Positions 17,996 to 26,720 of a DNA stretch of 64,000 nucleotides are shown piece by piece. The notes below the pieces were generated by a model. It saw only the letters and a list, made by a program, of their open reading frames with translations, did not search any database and was not told the DNA's origin. Position numbers and translations under genes: made by a program. Origin of the DNA: Paenibacillus sp. 19GGS1-52. GTDB taxonomy: Bacteria; Bacillota; Bacilli; Paenibacillales; Paenibacillaceae. Within the stretch, counting starts at the first letter, position 1; every line of letters starts with the position of its first letter. Where the stretch lies: positions 5,766,001 to 5,830,000 of the forward strand of contig NZ_CP059724.1 in NCBI RefSeq assembly GCF_022369515.1, in the 5' to 3' direction.

Positions 17996-18019
17996 CGGTA
18001 ATTATAATTCAATCACGCC

Positions 18020-18472
18020 TTAGATCTTGATCTTCAAGACTACCTTACGCACAGCTTCCTTCTGCTTCGCTTCAATGCCCGTCATATGCCCATCCTGCGG
18101 ATAACAGATCACAAGATCGCCCGGGCTTGCAGCCACTGCCGATTCCACCTCTCCAGTGAAGAACACTGCATCCTTCTCAGTGCTGTACTCATCCCTTACA
18201 TGAAGACGCTCAATAGCAGAGTAGCCGATCCGCTCAGTTCCTTCAAGGATATAATGCAGATCCAGGTTCACTCGATGCGCTTCCCAGAAGCAATCCGTAG
18301 CCTCCTTGGTCTCATATTCGTTAATGAAGTAGAACATCTCTTCATCTACAGCATGACGTCCAGCGGCCTGTCCGGTGAAATCCGTGTTCTTCAGAAATTG
18401 CAGCCCTCGTTGAATCTTATCTCCATAAGCACTCTCATTCTCCAACAAGTGATCTAAAGTATCTACGATCAT
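18020..18472 (-). CDS. YhcH/YjgK/YiaL family protein
   Basis: A 150-residue cupin-like beta-barrel protein. The ATG at 18472 has AGGGGGA nine bases upstream; longer frames run into the repeats upstream and are not credible. Family motifs are HAVDEEMFYFINEYETK, CFWEAHRVNLDLHYILEGTE and AASPGDLVICYPQDGHM, with metal-binding His and Glu residues. YhcH/NanQ members act on sialic acid anomers and related sugars; others are of unknown function. There is no sialic acid gene nearby, so the substrate is open. Its 5' region carries a duplicated 54-55 bp element. Confidence 0.85.
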   Translation of the reverse strand: MIVDTLDHLLENESAYGDKIQRGLQFLKNTDFTGQAAGRHAVDEEMFYFINEYETKEATDCFWEAHRVNLDLHYILEGTERIGYSAIERLHVRDEYSTEKDAVFFTGEVESAVAASPGDLVICYPQDGHMTGIEAKQKEAVRKVVLKIKI

Positions 18473-18490
18473 GTTAAGTATCCCCCTAAA

Positions 18491-18606
18491 AGTTTTGTTA
18501 GCATTAACTTCTTGATATTCTTCGCAAAACTGGCTTCGAAAGCAGACACTTAGTTTTGTTAGCATTAACTTCTTGATATTTCTTCGCAAAACTGGCTTCG
18601 AAAGCA
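18491..18606. repeat. Two direct copies of a 54-55 bp intergenic element
   Basis: Copy 1 is 18491-18544 and copy 2 is 18552-18606; they are identical except for one extra T in copy 2. Each copy contains AGTTTTG and its complement CAAAACT about 27 bases apart, and ends with CTTCGAAAG. They lie immediately upstream of the ribosome site of the YhcH gene, so they are in its leader or promoter. The unit looks like a member of an interspersed palindromic repeat family. Confidence 0.85.
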
Positions 18607-18683
18607 TTCGGGCAAATCATAGCCCATACTTAAGAGCTCGGTCTATACATTAGTTCACGTTAAGAAATCCGAATGTATGTATC

Positions 18684-19136
18684 TCACCATTGAATGCATC
18701 CTGACTTGGACAGGATCATATAGGAAGCCTGATTCATATTGTCTATTGGTTGAGCCAACGAGAAGAACTTCAGCTCCAGCCCTTCATCGTCATTCAGGAA
18801 CGGCTCTCCCTCTACTCCTATCGCCTCATACAGCATTATCGCATTATATACCTCGTCTCCGTTGGGATAACGGTAATACATATCTTTACCCGACAATACA
18901 GCTTTGAGAATCACTTCCTTGCAGATGAGTCCACTCTCTTCATGCAGTTCCCGGTGGGCCGTCTCTTCAAAAGATTCACCAAGCTCCATGCCTCCGCCAA
19001 TCGTGCCCCAGTCACCCGAATCGGCACGTCGCTGCAGCAGCAGCTCCCGTTTGTCGTTGAACACTAATACCGCTACCCCGGACATAATTATCGGTCTTGT
19101 CCCGACCATCTTCCGCAGTTCGCTGATGTAACCCAT
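18684..19136 (-). CDS. Nudix hydrolase
   Basis: A 150-residue protein from the ATG at 19136, which follows GGAGGGAACAGAT. The Nudix box GGGMELGESFEETAHRELHE continues ESGL, and the preceding QRRADSGDWGTIGGGMELGE is typical of ADP-ribose/NTP-type hydrolases. It hydrolyses a nucleoside diphosphate linked to another moiety; the substrate is unknown. The next gene upstream is 250 bases away, a gap without an intact gene. Minus-strand codons between about 19395 and 19260 read a short CxxC-containing stretch (FHCKKCSRNVLIGPEQG) with no start, possibly gene debris. Confidence 0.85.
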   Translation of the reverse strand: MGYISELRKMVGTRPIIMSGVAVLVFNDKRELLLQRRADSGDWGTIGGGMELGESFEETAHRELHEESGLICKEVILKAVLSGKDMYYRYPNGDEVYNAIMLYEAIGVEGEPFLNDDEGLELKFFSLAQPIDNMNQASYMILSKSGCIQW

Positions 19137-19387
19137 ATCTGTTCCCTCCTCGAATTCATACCACAAATAATTCAATTCACCAAGAAGAAACGACCTCCTA
19201 AAGTCATATCACTCCTAATAGTGTATTTCGTGTAATCAAACGAAGGAGAAACTCCCCATTTCAAAAAATCTGTCGTATTCTACTGTAAGAAATACAATAG
19301 AATCCTTGTTCAGGACCAATAAGAACGTTTCTACTGCACTTTTTGCAATGAAACGGAAATGCCTTCTTCTTGGCTAGTGCCTTAAGT

Positions 19388-19741
19388 TCAGCTACGTAGT
19401 ATTGCTGTAATGTCCAAATGCTGGCTTTCGATGATAATCGCTATTAATCCTTGATCTGTACGGGTCTCATGCCACTCTCCCTGGGTCCAGTAAGCTGCAT
19501 AACCCACGCTGATTGGAACCTCTGCTGTTTGGCCTGCTCTTACCCAGCCTTCCCCATTTACGACCAGAAACAGCTGCGCGACAGGAGCCTGATGCCATCC
19601 AATGACCCCTTTTTCACCTAGGTGCATACACCCTACATGCGCAGAATACGATTCTGACAGTATTCGCGACATGATAAGCTGTTGGCTGCCAAATGCTTCA
19701 ATCGACTTCCCGGCTTCTTTGGTGAAATCATAGATTTTCAT
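19388..19741 (-). CDS. Small cupin-domain protein
   Basis: About 118 residues from the ATG at 19741 (MKIYDFTKEAG), with AAGGAG 13 bases upstream; a TTG at 19789 overlapping the stop of the preceding gene would add 16 residues. It has a single cupin barrel: HVGCMHLGEKGVIGWHQAPVAQ, then VVNGEGWVRAGQ and GEWHETRTDQG. The metal ligands His, Gln/His and His appear present. The binding partner or reaction is unknown. It is probably co-transcribed with the Nudix gene upstream (stop at 19786). Confidence 0.75.
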   Translation of the reverse strand: MKIYDFTKEAGKSIEAFGSQQLIMSRILSESYSAHVGCMHLGEKGVIGWHQAPVAQLFLVVNGEGWVRAGQTAEVPISVGYAAYWTQGEWHETRTDQGLIAIIIESQHLDITAILRS

Positions 19742-19785
19742 CCCTTTAGAACAGCTCCTTCCGTCCTGACTGTGGTGCTTCACTA

Positions 19786-20283
19786 TCAACTCTCAGGAGT
19801 CAGCTTCTCAATAATCGCCAGCAGGAAGGTTTCCGCCAGGCTGCTTTTTTTGATCGCTTCTGCCGCTTCAGCAAAAGTAAACCATGTCGCATGATCCACT
19901 TCAGCGCTGATCTGACTCAAATCCTCCGAATCCACAATACTAATAAAATTTAACATCAGCGTATTGGAAGGCTCAAAATAAAGGCTCCGCATATATTCAT
20001 AGGCTATAACGTTAAGCCCTACCTCTTCCTTCACCTCGCGAATGAGCGTAGCTTCAGCATCTTCACCTTTATTCACGTAACCTGCGAGCAGTATGTAGTC
20101 TTGCCGGTTGTACTGTTGAATTAATAGAATCTTATTCTTGTCCTTATTCAATACCGCTGTACTCATTGCCGTACTAAAGATTGGGAACCTGAACATTCCG
20201 CAGGATTTACAAAACGGGATCTGTCCTTCCCCCTCGCACTCTTTCATAATCAGCTCTGTTCCGCATTCCAGACAATATTTCAA
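19786..20283 (-). CDS. Zinc-ribbon Nudix hydrolase (NudC-like)
   Basis: A 165-residue protein. The N-terminal zinc ribbon (CLECG at residues 4-8, CKSCG at 25-29) precedes a Nudix domain with box GYVNKGEDAEATLIREVKEE then VGL. The order resembles NADH pyrophosphatase NudC, but it is shorter and lacks the NudC N-terminal domain and the SQPWPFPxS motif. It probably hydrolyses a dinucleotide or modified nucleotide. Confidence 0.82.
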   Translation of the reverse strand: MKYCLECGTELIMKECEGEGQIPFCKSCGMFRFPIFSTAMSTAVLNKDKNKILLIQQYNRQDYILLAGYVNKGEDAEATLIREVKEEVGLNVIAYEYMRSLYFEPSNTLMLNFISIVDSEDLSQISAEVDHATWFTFAEAAEAIKKSSLAETFLLAIIEKLTPES

Positions 20284-20459
20284 AATAATCGCTTCCTTCT
20301 GCCTTCATATAGTGGGATCATAATGATTTCTATGATAGGCTCTGAGCGAAACGAAGTCTAGTTGAATCCAGTACAACCCATATTTTTTTGCAACTTTTCC
20401 CATAAAATGCAGTCTAGATACAAGTGAAGGAAAAAAGCCTACCAAGGAGAGATACGCAA

Positions 20460-21596
20460 ATGAAAAAATGGACACTCGTGCTAGGTCTGCTCGCTGCGAC
20501 ATTCACTTTAAGTGTAGGTACAGTATCTGCTGCACAGGATAGCCGTATTTTATTGAATTATAATGATACCGGTCTAAGCAGCAGCAAAGTAATTGTGGAG
20601 GGAACAACAATGGTTCCCCTGAAGTCACTGGCAGCAGCAATGGGGTACACGTTATCCTGGGACCAGGCTTCCAAAACAGCGAAGCTGATTTCTCCAGAGC
20701 GCGAGATCGGCTTCATAACCGGTTCCAAGTCGTTAAAGGTGAACGGAGCGGCGTCAGCGCTAGCGAAGCCCACACGTATTATCAAGGGAGGTATGTATAT
20801 TCCCCTCGTATCCGGGGTAGTCGCGCTAGGTGGCACAATCGTATACGACAAAAGCAGCAGTACTCTGAATATTGTGGATGAGCCGAGATATGTTACAGCC
20901 TCTGCCCAGGGTCGGACCTATTGGGTCTCGCAAAAAAACGGTGATCTCTACTATCGGGCATCCGTTACGGGAAAGCCGCAGCGAATGGGCAGCCTGCCAC
21001 TGAAACCTTCGGCGTATTCTTATGGGCTTGTTATTACGGACGCCGGTAAGGGAACAGATCTGCTGCTGCTCAGTGAAAAGCATTATGCCATGTTTAACGA
21101 TTTCAGCAACGGGTATCAGGCGCTGATCCATAGCGGGACTATCCTGAAGCAGATGGATTATCACTTCAGCAACTCTTCCTATCAGCATGCTCCCCAACTG
21201 GCCACCACACAATTGTTCATGACTGATGGTTTAAATGTACAGTATATTAATGGGGATGGCAGTCTTGGCAAGCTGTATGAGCTGGAGAAAATCACTGGAC
21301 TGAAAGATGAATTTACAGTGGAATATGCCGCAGCTGATGTGGTGCTGATACGTTCGCTTACCACCGCGCATCTATACGCAATTAATACGAAGACGGGTGT
21401 AGGCACAAATCTTAGCGCAAAGCTGATTAGCAGCGAGGATTGGAAAGAATGGAAAACGGCAGACGGCAGTGATCCTTATGTCCTCCCCAAAATGCTGGTT
21501 CTAACCAAACGAGTTGGAGATGTGCTGACATTCACTTATACTCCACTGACTACGGAGAAAGCTAAAAAGGTAGCCTATAATCTGGCCTTCCAATAA
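20460..21596 (+). CDS. Secreted protein with copper-amine-oxidase-like stalk domain
   Basis: About 378 residues from the ATG at 20460, which follows AAGGAGAGATACGCAA; an upstream frame at 20424 lacks a site. Residues 1-25 are a signal peptide (MKKWTLVLGLLAATFTLSVG, TVSAA cleavage). Residues about 30-125 are a Cu_amine_oxidN1-type stalk domain (GTTMVPLKSLAAAMGYTLSW, GGMYIPLVSGVVALGG). Despite its name this domain is a wall/stalk module in Paenibacillaceae, not an oxidase. The C-terminal 250 residues carry short beta repeats resembling a propeller (TYWVSQKNGDLYYRA, TAHLYAINTKTGVG). The function is unknown and it is likely surface-exposed. Confidence 0.8.
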   Translation: MKKWTLVLGLLAATFTLSVGTVSAAQDSRILLNYNDTGLSSSKVIVEGTTMVPLKSLAAAMGYTLSWDQASKTAKLISPEREIGFITGSKSLKVNGAASALAKPTRIIKGGMYIPLVSGVVALGGTIVYDKSSSTLNIVDEPRYVTASAQGRTYWVSQKNGDLYYRASVTGKPQRMGSLPLKPSAYSYGLVITDAGKGTDLLLLSEKHYAMFNDFSNGYQALIHSGTILKQMDYHFSNSSYQHAPQLATTQLFMTDGLNVQYINGDGSLGKLYELEKITGLKDEFTVEYAAADVVLIRSLTTAHLYAINTKTGVGTNLSAKLISSEDWKEWKTADGSDPYVLPKMLVLTKRVGDVLTFTYTPLTTEKAKKVAYNLAFQ

Positions 21597-21625
21597 CCCT
21601 GAACTCCAAGTATTGGTAGACACAA

Positions 21626-21673
21626 GAAGAAACGGCTTTACCATCCTCTGAAAGAGGCGGCCTCCGTTTCTTC
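21626..21673. terminator. Terminator between convergent stalk and glyoxalase-like genes
   Basis: A perfect 10-bp outer stem (GAAGAAACGG at 21626-21635; complement at 21664-21673) encloses an inner CCTCT/AGAGG hairpin. It lies between two converging genes and has no strong T run on either strand. Confidence 0.6.
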
Positions 21674-21705
21674 GAGAAATATAAGGATAAGTTATCGTGT
21701 GAACA

Positions 21706-22494
21706 TTAGGTAAACACATATTCGCCTTCACCAATAATGATCGTCCGCCCCTGTAAGCTCGGGCTTTCACTACTGAGAACCAGCTGTGTCAGTTGCTGCT
21801 TATCTCCTTGCTGAAATACAAAATTCTTGTCGCCAATGGCAAGTGCCACAGAGCCTTGCCCATCAGATGGAGATGGAGATGAAGCAGCAATCGCAGATAA
21901 GCCGAAGACCTGCCCCCAATGAGCCGCAGTGGCGGCGGGGTCAGATACAGAGAAGATCGCCTGTTGGACTGTAATCTCTCCGGCAGGATGGGGTGTAATT
22001 ATTCCCGTTTCCTTTAGCTCTGCCAGCCGCTCATCATCGCTTCCCTTCCATTGGATAAAGAATGGATAGATCAGCCCTTGAAAATTTCCGCCAACGGTCA
22101 GCATCCGCCATTCAATCCACTGCCCCTGTACATTCAAGCGTTTGCCGTACATAATAGGTGACAATTTCAGTCCCTGCTGTTTCAAGGAAGCAGCGGTCTC
22201 TTCAATATTATCTGTGCGGATTGCAACTCTACTGAAGGCCTCAACCTCAGGCAACAGATTCACGGCATCCTTAACCACGAGGTTTGCCGTATCCGAAGAC
22301 TCAGCCAGCTCCCGATCCTCAATCGCCAGAAACTCAATATAATTCAATCCGAAATAACTGAGAGCGTTGTGGGTACCCCACAGCTTATGCGATCCTCCGG
22401 GGAATGCAGTGAGGCCATTATTCTTGAATGCCGTTATGGCCTGCTCAAGATCGTTGACATAATGCACGGTATGATCCCATTGAAGTATACTCAT
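21706..22494 (-). CDS. Glyoxalase-like (VOC superfamily) domain protein
   Basis: A 262-residue protein with two weakly similar halves. It begins WDHTVHYVNDLEQAITAFKN and FPGGSHKLWGTHNALSYFGL, a signature of the 'Glyoxalase_3' type domain; the second half contains IFSVSDPAATAAHWGQVFGL. The His and Glu metal ligands of VOC proteins are plausibly His8 and E54 (YIEFLAIED). It overlaps the upstream ProC-like gene by four bases (ATGA), so it is the last gene of the operon starting at 25210. The substrate is unknown. Confidence 0.8.
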   Translation of the reverse strand: MSILQWDHTVHYVNDLEQAITAFKNNGLTAFPGGSHKLWGTHNALSYFGLNYIEFLAIEDRELAESSDTANLVVKDAVNLLPEVEAFSRVAIRTDNIEETAASLKQQGLKLSPIMYGKRLNVQGQWIEWRMLTVGGNFQGLIYPFFIQWKGSDDERLAELKETGIITPHPAGEITVQQAIFSVSDPAATAAHWGQVFGLSAIAASSPSPSDGQGSVALAIGDKNFVFQQGDKQQLTQLVLSSESPSLQGRTIIIGEGEYVFT

Positions 22495-23306
22495 GAGCGA
22501 ACCTGCCCCAGTTCCGTGGTGCGCTTCACGGCAGCCTTCACGCTGCGCTGCAGTCCTGCCGCAAAGTCACTATTATTCAGCTCATAGAATGCATGAATAC
22601 CCACCCCGCCCGGTGAATTGTTAATATCCAGCAGCTGGCGTGGATGTAATCCGCTATGCCGCAGCATCGCGACCGCACCTGCAACATTCTCCAGGGCAAC
22701 CTGCCAAGCCTGCTCCCGCGGCAGCCCCGCCAGCACTCCAGCATCCGCCAATGATTCTATAAAATAATAGACATAATTGGGTCCCGCGACTCCGTAACCC
22801 GTAAATATATCAATCAACGATTCTTCCAGATACTGCACCTTTCCAAAGCCATTTAGGAAATCATCTACATGCTCCTTTCGCGCATAGACATTCAAAGCCG
22901 CCCCGCTATAGCCAAGACCAGTATCTGTTAATGTATTCGGAATGACCCTAATAATAGGCCGCTCTTGCCCGCCGACATATCCGCCAAGCGTCTGAATGGT
23001 TACCCCGGCCACGACAGACAGCACGGCAGTGCCGCTGCCCGCATATTGGGAAATGGCTTCACCTACGCCAGCCAGATCATCCTGTGGTCGAATCGCAAGG
23101 ATAATCAGATCAGCTGTGGCAAGTGCCTCTTCTTGCGAAAAAGCAGCCTCAATCCCATAAGTTTCACTCAAAAAGGTGATCCGTTCCTCGTTAATATCCG
23201 CCACGCTAAACTGTGCGGCCTCATTTATACCCTTGCTGATATTGGCACGGATGATCGCTTCCGCCATCTGACCGCCACCGATGAAATGAATTTTTTTTGC
23301 CGCCAT
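22491..23306 (-). CDS. Pyrroline-5-carboxylate reductase-like protein (divergent ProC)
   Basis: A 271-residue protein with the usual ProC length and layout: Rossmann start IHFIGGGQMAEAIIR, VADINEERI, LIILAIRPQD, VSVVAGVTI and IIRVIPNTLT, then the dimerisation domain with ESLADAGVLAGLPREQAW. The C-terminal P5CR signature is altered. Where typical enzymes read V-T-S-P-G-G-T-T, this reads INNSPGGVGIHAFYEL. That loop binds the substrate carboxylate, so another imine or keto substrate is possible. It is third in the operon UroD-like, NlpA-like, ProC-like, VOC, which is not a proline context. Confidence 0.78.
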   Translation of the reverse strand: MAAKKIHFIGGGQMAEAIIRANISKGINEAAQFSVADINEERITFLSETYGIEAAFSQEEALATADLIILAIRPQDDLAGVGEAISQYAGSGTAVLSVVAGVTIQTLGGYVGGQERPIIRVIPNTLTDTGLGYSGAALNVYARKEHVDDFLNGFGKVQYLEESLIDIFTGYGVAGPNYVYYFIESLADAGVLAGLPREQAWQVALENVAGAVAMLRHSGLHPRQLLDINNSPGGVGIHAFYELNNSDFAAGLQRSVKAAVKRTTELGQVRS

Positions 23307-23348
23307 ATAGATTAGTGCCTCCTTAGCTCTTAGAGTCTTGACATGTAT

Positions 23349-24179
23349 TTAGTTATTAGCCCAGGCATCTGGCAGAATGAATCCATCGTATTTCTCTGTG
23401 GCATGAATATAATCTTCAAATTCTTTAGATTCATAGGCAGCCTTCAAATCCTTGGCCCACTGGGTATTAAGGTCCGCTTTGTTGATCGTTACCGTGACAC
23501 GGTGCTGCTCCGGCGTATTCTCAATCTTGAGCGCTTCAGTAATCTTCCGCTTGGCATTCGCGATGTAATTGCCGTTCACGATCCCATAATCGACGTCAGC
23601 TAGTGACACCAGAATTTGAGCCGAATCCAGAACCTCCAGCTTCAGATTATACTTATCCGGCTCCACACTGCTCAGGTTGAAGTCTGTCGTTCCAGCGTCC
23701 GCTTTTACCTTCACCCAACCTAAATCTTCGAGGATACGCACTGCACGCTCCTGATTAACAGGATCATTCGGAAGAGCAATGACAGATCCATCTTTTACTT
23801 CATTAAGCGACTTATGTTTCTCAGAATAAAGACCCTGCGGCGCACTTGGCACAAAATTCAGCACGGTCATATCTGTATTCAGCTCTTTATTGATCCCTTC
23901 CATATACGCCGTACTTTGGAATATGCTGGCGTCAATGGAGCCCTCCTTCATGGCAGGATTGACCTGCATGTTCTGGGAGAAGGTTTTGATATCGATTTTA
24001 TAACCTTCTTTCTCCAGAATCGGCAGAATACCCTGGCGGAACTGTTCCTCATAGGTACCTACGCCAAAGCCTACTACGATATCCTTCTTATCTGCCCCGG
24101 CCGTCTCTTTGTCGCCGCAAGCGCCTAGCACCACAGACATTCCTATTAATACGACTGCCGCTAATTTCTTGATTTTCAT
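23349..24179 (-). CDS. NlpA/MetQ-family substrate-binding lipoprotein
   Basis: A 276-residue lipoprotein: MKIKKLAAVVLIGMSVVLGAC with Cys21 as the lipidated residue, then an NLPA domain (IVVGFGVGTYEEQFRQGILP, VNPAMKEGSIDASIFQSTAY, VIALPNDPVNQERAV, ALPND being the family core). Members bind methionine or related amino acids for MetNI importers. No MetN or MetI gene is present in the window, so it must use a transporter elsewhere. The ATG shares one base with the stop of the upstream UroD-like gene (TAATG). Confidence 0.85.
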   Translation of the reverse strand: MKIKKLAAVVLIGMSVVLGACGDKETAGADKKDIVVGFGVGTYEEQFRQGILPILEKEGYKIDIKTFSQNMQVNPAMKEGSIDASIFQSTAYMEGINKELNTDMTVLNFVPSAPQGLYSEKHKSLNEVKDGSVIALPNDPVNQERAVRILEDLGWVKVKADAGTTDFNLSSVEPDKYNLKLEVLDSAQILVSLADVDYGIVNGNYIANAKRKITEALKIENTPEQHRVTVTINKADLNTQWAKDLKAAYESKEFEDYIHATEKYDGFILPDAWANN

Positions 24180-25210
24180 TAGTTAAGCCCCTTTTCATAG
24201 ATGGAATCATGTAATGCATGTAAAGACTGATCTTGTACGGTGACTGGAATTGCGCAATTAGGTGATAATATAAATGGCTCGTCTGCCATAATCCGCAAGG
24301 CAAATTCAGCTTGTGAACGAATACGTCCGAACTCATTGCCTGCAAATAACGCGTGATCCACACCGCCAACCTTAGTTGGCTTAAGCTCAGCATTCAGCCC
24401 CGGATTTCCTGAGGCCCCCATGTCCCAACTGATGCCCTCGATCGGATAATCATTGAACCGTTCCGGATGGGACTTAGCTCCGCAGGTGTGCAGAATCCTT
24501 TTTCCGTAATCCGCAGCCTCCAGCACAATAGCATCATAGGGCCGTGAGAATTCATTAAAGGCTGTTTCCGTAAACATATCCGGGTGAGCCGTGCCTGTTA
24601 CCGCGTAAAAAATGCCATCCATCCCCCGCTTCCCAAGCTCCTGTACATAATTAGCCAAGGTTAAGGCAATCGCGTGCAGCGCATGATGAACTCCCGCCCT
24701 TTGCTCCGTCAATAACGTCCGAATCGGCACGGGCTGATTACTGCCATAGATGGTATCTGTTACATAAGCCGATTGACCCGCCAGAAACAGCAACACAGTC
24801 AATGGTGAAAAAATCGTCTGGACCAGCGGTGTATCCGGCAATCCCTGACGAATCAGACTTACGGCCTCTAGCTGTTCGGCGAGTGGGGCAGCATTTGCAG
24901 CTTGCTGCACTTGAATGTCCCAAACATCCTGCGGTTTCTCAATGACCGCTCGGGTCTGCTTGGGAAATACGGATTGATAATCCTCACAATCATAGGTATT
25001 GCCCCAGGCTTCCGCATAATAAGTAGCGCGGGGGTTAATCTTGACCCAATCCAACTGAAATTGCTTCGTATAAGCTACGGTGATATCTGCCAAGTCCTTG
25101 GCATTCCCCTCTTTATCCAAAAAATGACGCCAACCGCTGACAATGGGCCGATCTGCACGTTCACCCGACAATAAAGCCGCAAAACGTTCTTGCTTAGACC
25201 AGTCTCCCAT
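24179..25210 (-). CDS. Uroporphyrinogen decarboxylase family protein (methyltransferase-like)
   Basis: About 343 residues; the ATG at 25210 follows AGGGGTG by six bases, better than the GTG at 25219. It is a UroD-fold TIM barrel with RFAALLSGERADRPIVSGW, VKINPRATYYAEAWG, FSPLTVLLFLAGQ, DGIFYAVTGTAH and HTCGAKSHPERFNDYP followed by IEGISWDM. The H-x-C-G motif near residue 245 is like the zinc site of the MtaA/CmuA cobalamin-dependent methyltransferases rather than true HemE. There is no heme gene nearby. First gene of the operon with an NlpA lipoprotein, so a role in methylated-compound or methionine-related metabolism is an inference. Confidence 0.8.
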   Translation of the reverse strand: MGDWSKQERFAALLSGERADRPIVSGWRHFLDKEGNAKDLADITVAYTKQFQLDWVKINPRATYYAEAWGNTYDCEDYQSVFPKQTRAVIEKPQDVWDIQVQQAANAAPLAEQLEAVSLIRQGLPDTPLVQTIFSPLTVLLFLAGQSAYVTDTIYGSNQPVPIRTLLTEQRAGVHHALHAIALTLANYVQELGKRGMDGIFYAVTGTAHPDMFTETAFNEFSRPYDAIVLEAADYGKRILHTCGAKSHPERFNDYPIEGISWDMGASGNPGLNAELKPTKVGGVDHALFAGNEFGRIRSQAEFALRIMADEPFILSPNCAIPVTVQDQSLHALHDSIYEKGLN

Positions 25211-25281
25211 CCGCTTCACCCCTTTTCCAATCTAATACACACTTTATTCATCGGAATAGTTAAATAAATGAATTGAGTCGT

Positions 25282-25311
25282 ATAATAGCATGTTTAAAAA
25301 TGAAACGTCAA
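25282..25311 (-). promoter_or_regulatory. Promoter of the UroD-like/NlpA/ProC-like operon
   Basis: On the minus strand TTGACG (25306-25311) and TATTAT (25282-25287) are separated by 18 bp, a good sigma-A promoter about 70 bases upstream of the first gene. Confidence 0.65.
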
Positions 25312-25370
25312 TGATATTTATGCTTTTTTGCTGAAATTCCTCACATTCATTTTCATAGTTAACTAGCGCA

Positions 25371-25400
25371 TTGACAGATGGTCCAACATACAGGTAGCAT
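25371..25400 (+). promoter_or_regulatory. Possible promoter of the M20 amidohydrolase gene
   Basis: TTGACA (25371-25376) is 18 bp from TAGCAT (25395-25400). A perfect TATAAT at 25408-25413 is also present but has no good -35 at the right distance, so the choice is uncertain. Confidence 0.45.
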
Positions 25401-25469
25401 GAAACCGTATAATCTAATCGGAATACTGTTATATTTATATAAAAGTACAGAAAGCGAGGAAGGACCATC

Positions 25470-26648
25470 ATGCCACAGACGCCATTAACTTCATTAATTG
25501 ATAATGAACAATACCTCACGGAGCGATTGGTTCAGGTCCGCCGTGAGCTTCACCAAGAGCCCGAGCTATCGAATGAGGAATTCCGGACGACAGCGAAATT
25601 ACGGAGTTGGTTAACTGCTGCCAATATCAGAATTCTTGACTTGCCACTGGCGACAGGCCTGATTGCCGAGATTGGCAACGGCCGCGGCTCCATCGTTGCA
25701 ATCCGTGCGGATATTGATGCCCTGCCGATTGAAGAAGAGACGGGGCTGCCCTTTGCTTCCGTCATTCCCGGCAAGATGCATGCTTGCGGTCATGACTTCC
25801 ATACCGCAAGCATGCTTGGAGCGGCCTATTTGCTAAAAGCCCGCGAAGCAGAACTCCCCGGTACGGTGCGCGTGCTGTTCCAGCCCGCTGAAGAAACAGG
25901 CCATGGAGCCAAAGCCCTATTAGAATCTGGGGGACTCAGTGGAGTCTCCGCTATATTCGGCATCCACAACAATCCCGATTTATCTGTTTGTTCCTTTGGT
26001 ACACGGAGCGGCGCACTCACCGCCGGAGTGGACCGGTTCATCATTACCATACGCGGCAAGGGAGCGCATGCGGCACAGCCTGAACGTGGGCAGGATACGA
26101 TTGTGACCGCTGCACAGATTATCACCTCCCTGCAGACCATCGCCAGCCGCCTCACCCGTGCATCCGAATCCTTGGTGGTTAGCGTGACTAGAATCAATGG
26201 TGGCAACACCTGGAATGTGTTGCCTGGGTTTGTAGAATTGGAAGGAACGGTACGGACGCATAACGAAACTATCCGTGCTGTTGTTCCGCAGCAAATCACC
26301 CAAATTATCGAAGGTATTGCAGCAGCAGCAGGAGTACAAGCAGAGCTGAACTGGATTCCCGGCCCTCCTGCTACAGTAAATGATGAATACTGGGCAGAGT
26401 TCGCCACAGAAACAGCAGCCAAGCTTGGGCTTGAAACTCAGAATTTGGAGCCCCAAATGGGCGGTGAGGATTTCGCATTTTATTTACAGCAGATTCGGGG
26501 AGCGTTCGTAAATATCGGAACAGGAGGTGCATTCGGACACCATCACCCGCAGTTTGATGTGGATGAGGCTGCGCTGCTGCCGACTGCACAATATTTTGCC
26601 AAGCTGGCGGTTTCGGCACTGGAATCTTTAAATAGCCCCTCCTTCTAA
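25470..26648 (+). CDS. M20 family amidohydrolase (amidase/aminoacylase, M20D)
   Basis: A 392-residue metal-dependent hydrolase, with GAGGAAGGACCATC before the ATG. Metal-binding motifs are MHACGHDFHTASML (Cys, His), FQPAEETGHGAK (catalytic Glu pair), HAAQPERGQDTI and MGGEDFAFYLQ; IRADIDALPIEEETGLPF is a family signature. M20D enzymes remove acyl groups from N-acyl amino acids or hydrolyse indole-amino acid conjugates. There is no signal peptide, so it acts in the cytosol. Being divergent from an operon with an amino-acid-type lipoprotein suggests it deacylates an imported N-acyl amino acid. Confidence 0.88.
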   Translation: MPQTPLTSLIDNEQYLTERLVQVRRELHQEPELSNEEFRTTAKLRSWLTAANIRILDLPLATGLIAEIGNGRGSIVAIRADIDALPIEEETGLPFASVIPGKMHACGHDFHTASMLGAAYLLKAREAELPGTVRVLFQPAEETGHGAKALLESGGLSGVSAIFGIHNNPDLSVCSFGTRSGALTAGVDRFIITIRGKGAHAAQPERGQDTIVTAAQIITSLQTIASRLTRASESLVVSVTRINGGNTWNVLPGFVELEGTVRTHNETIRAVVPQQITQIIEGIAAAAGVQAELNWIPGPPATVNDEYWAEFATETAAKLGLETQNLEPQMGGEDFAFYLQQIRGAFVNIGTGGAFGHHHPQFDVDEAALLPTAQYFAKLAVSALESLNSPSF

Positions 26649-26720
26649 TTCTAATTTGACTACCCTACTTCCAAATGATAGGGTATCTTCAAAGTCAAAA
26701 TATTCCGGGAGGGAAGATCC

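Noticed and set aside
19255..19395. Short minus-strand frame with CxxC motif
   Set aside because: It has no start codon and is only about 43 codons long; it may be debris or chance, so it is not listed as a gene.
22491..23306. Assigning the gene as a standard proC for proline synthesis
   Set aside because: The signature loop is altered and no proline gene is nearby, so only the family is claimed.
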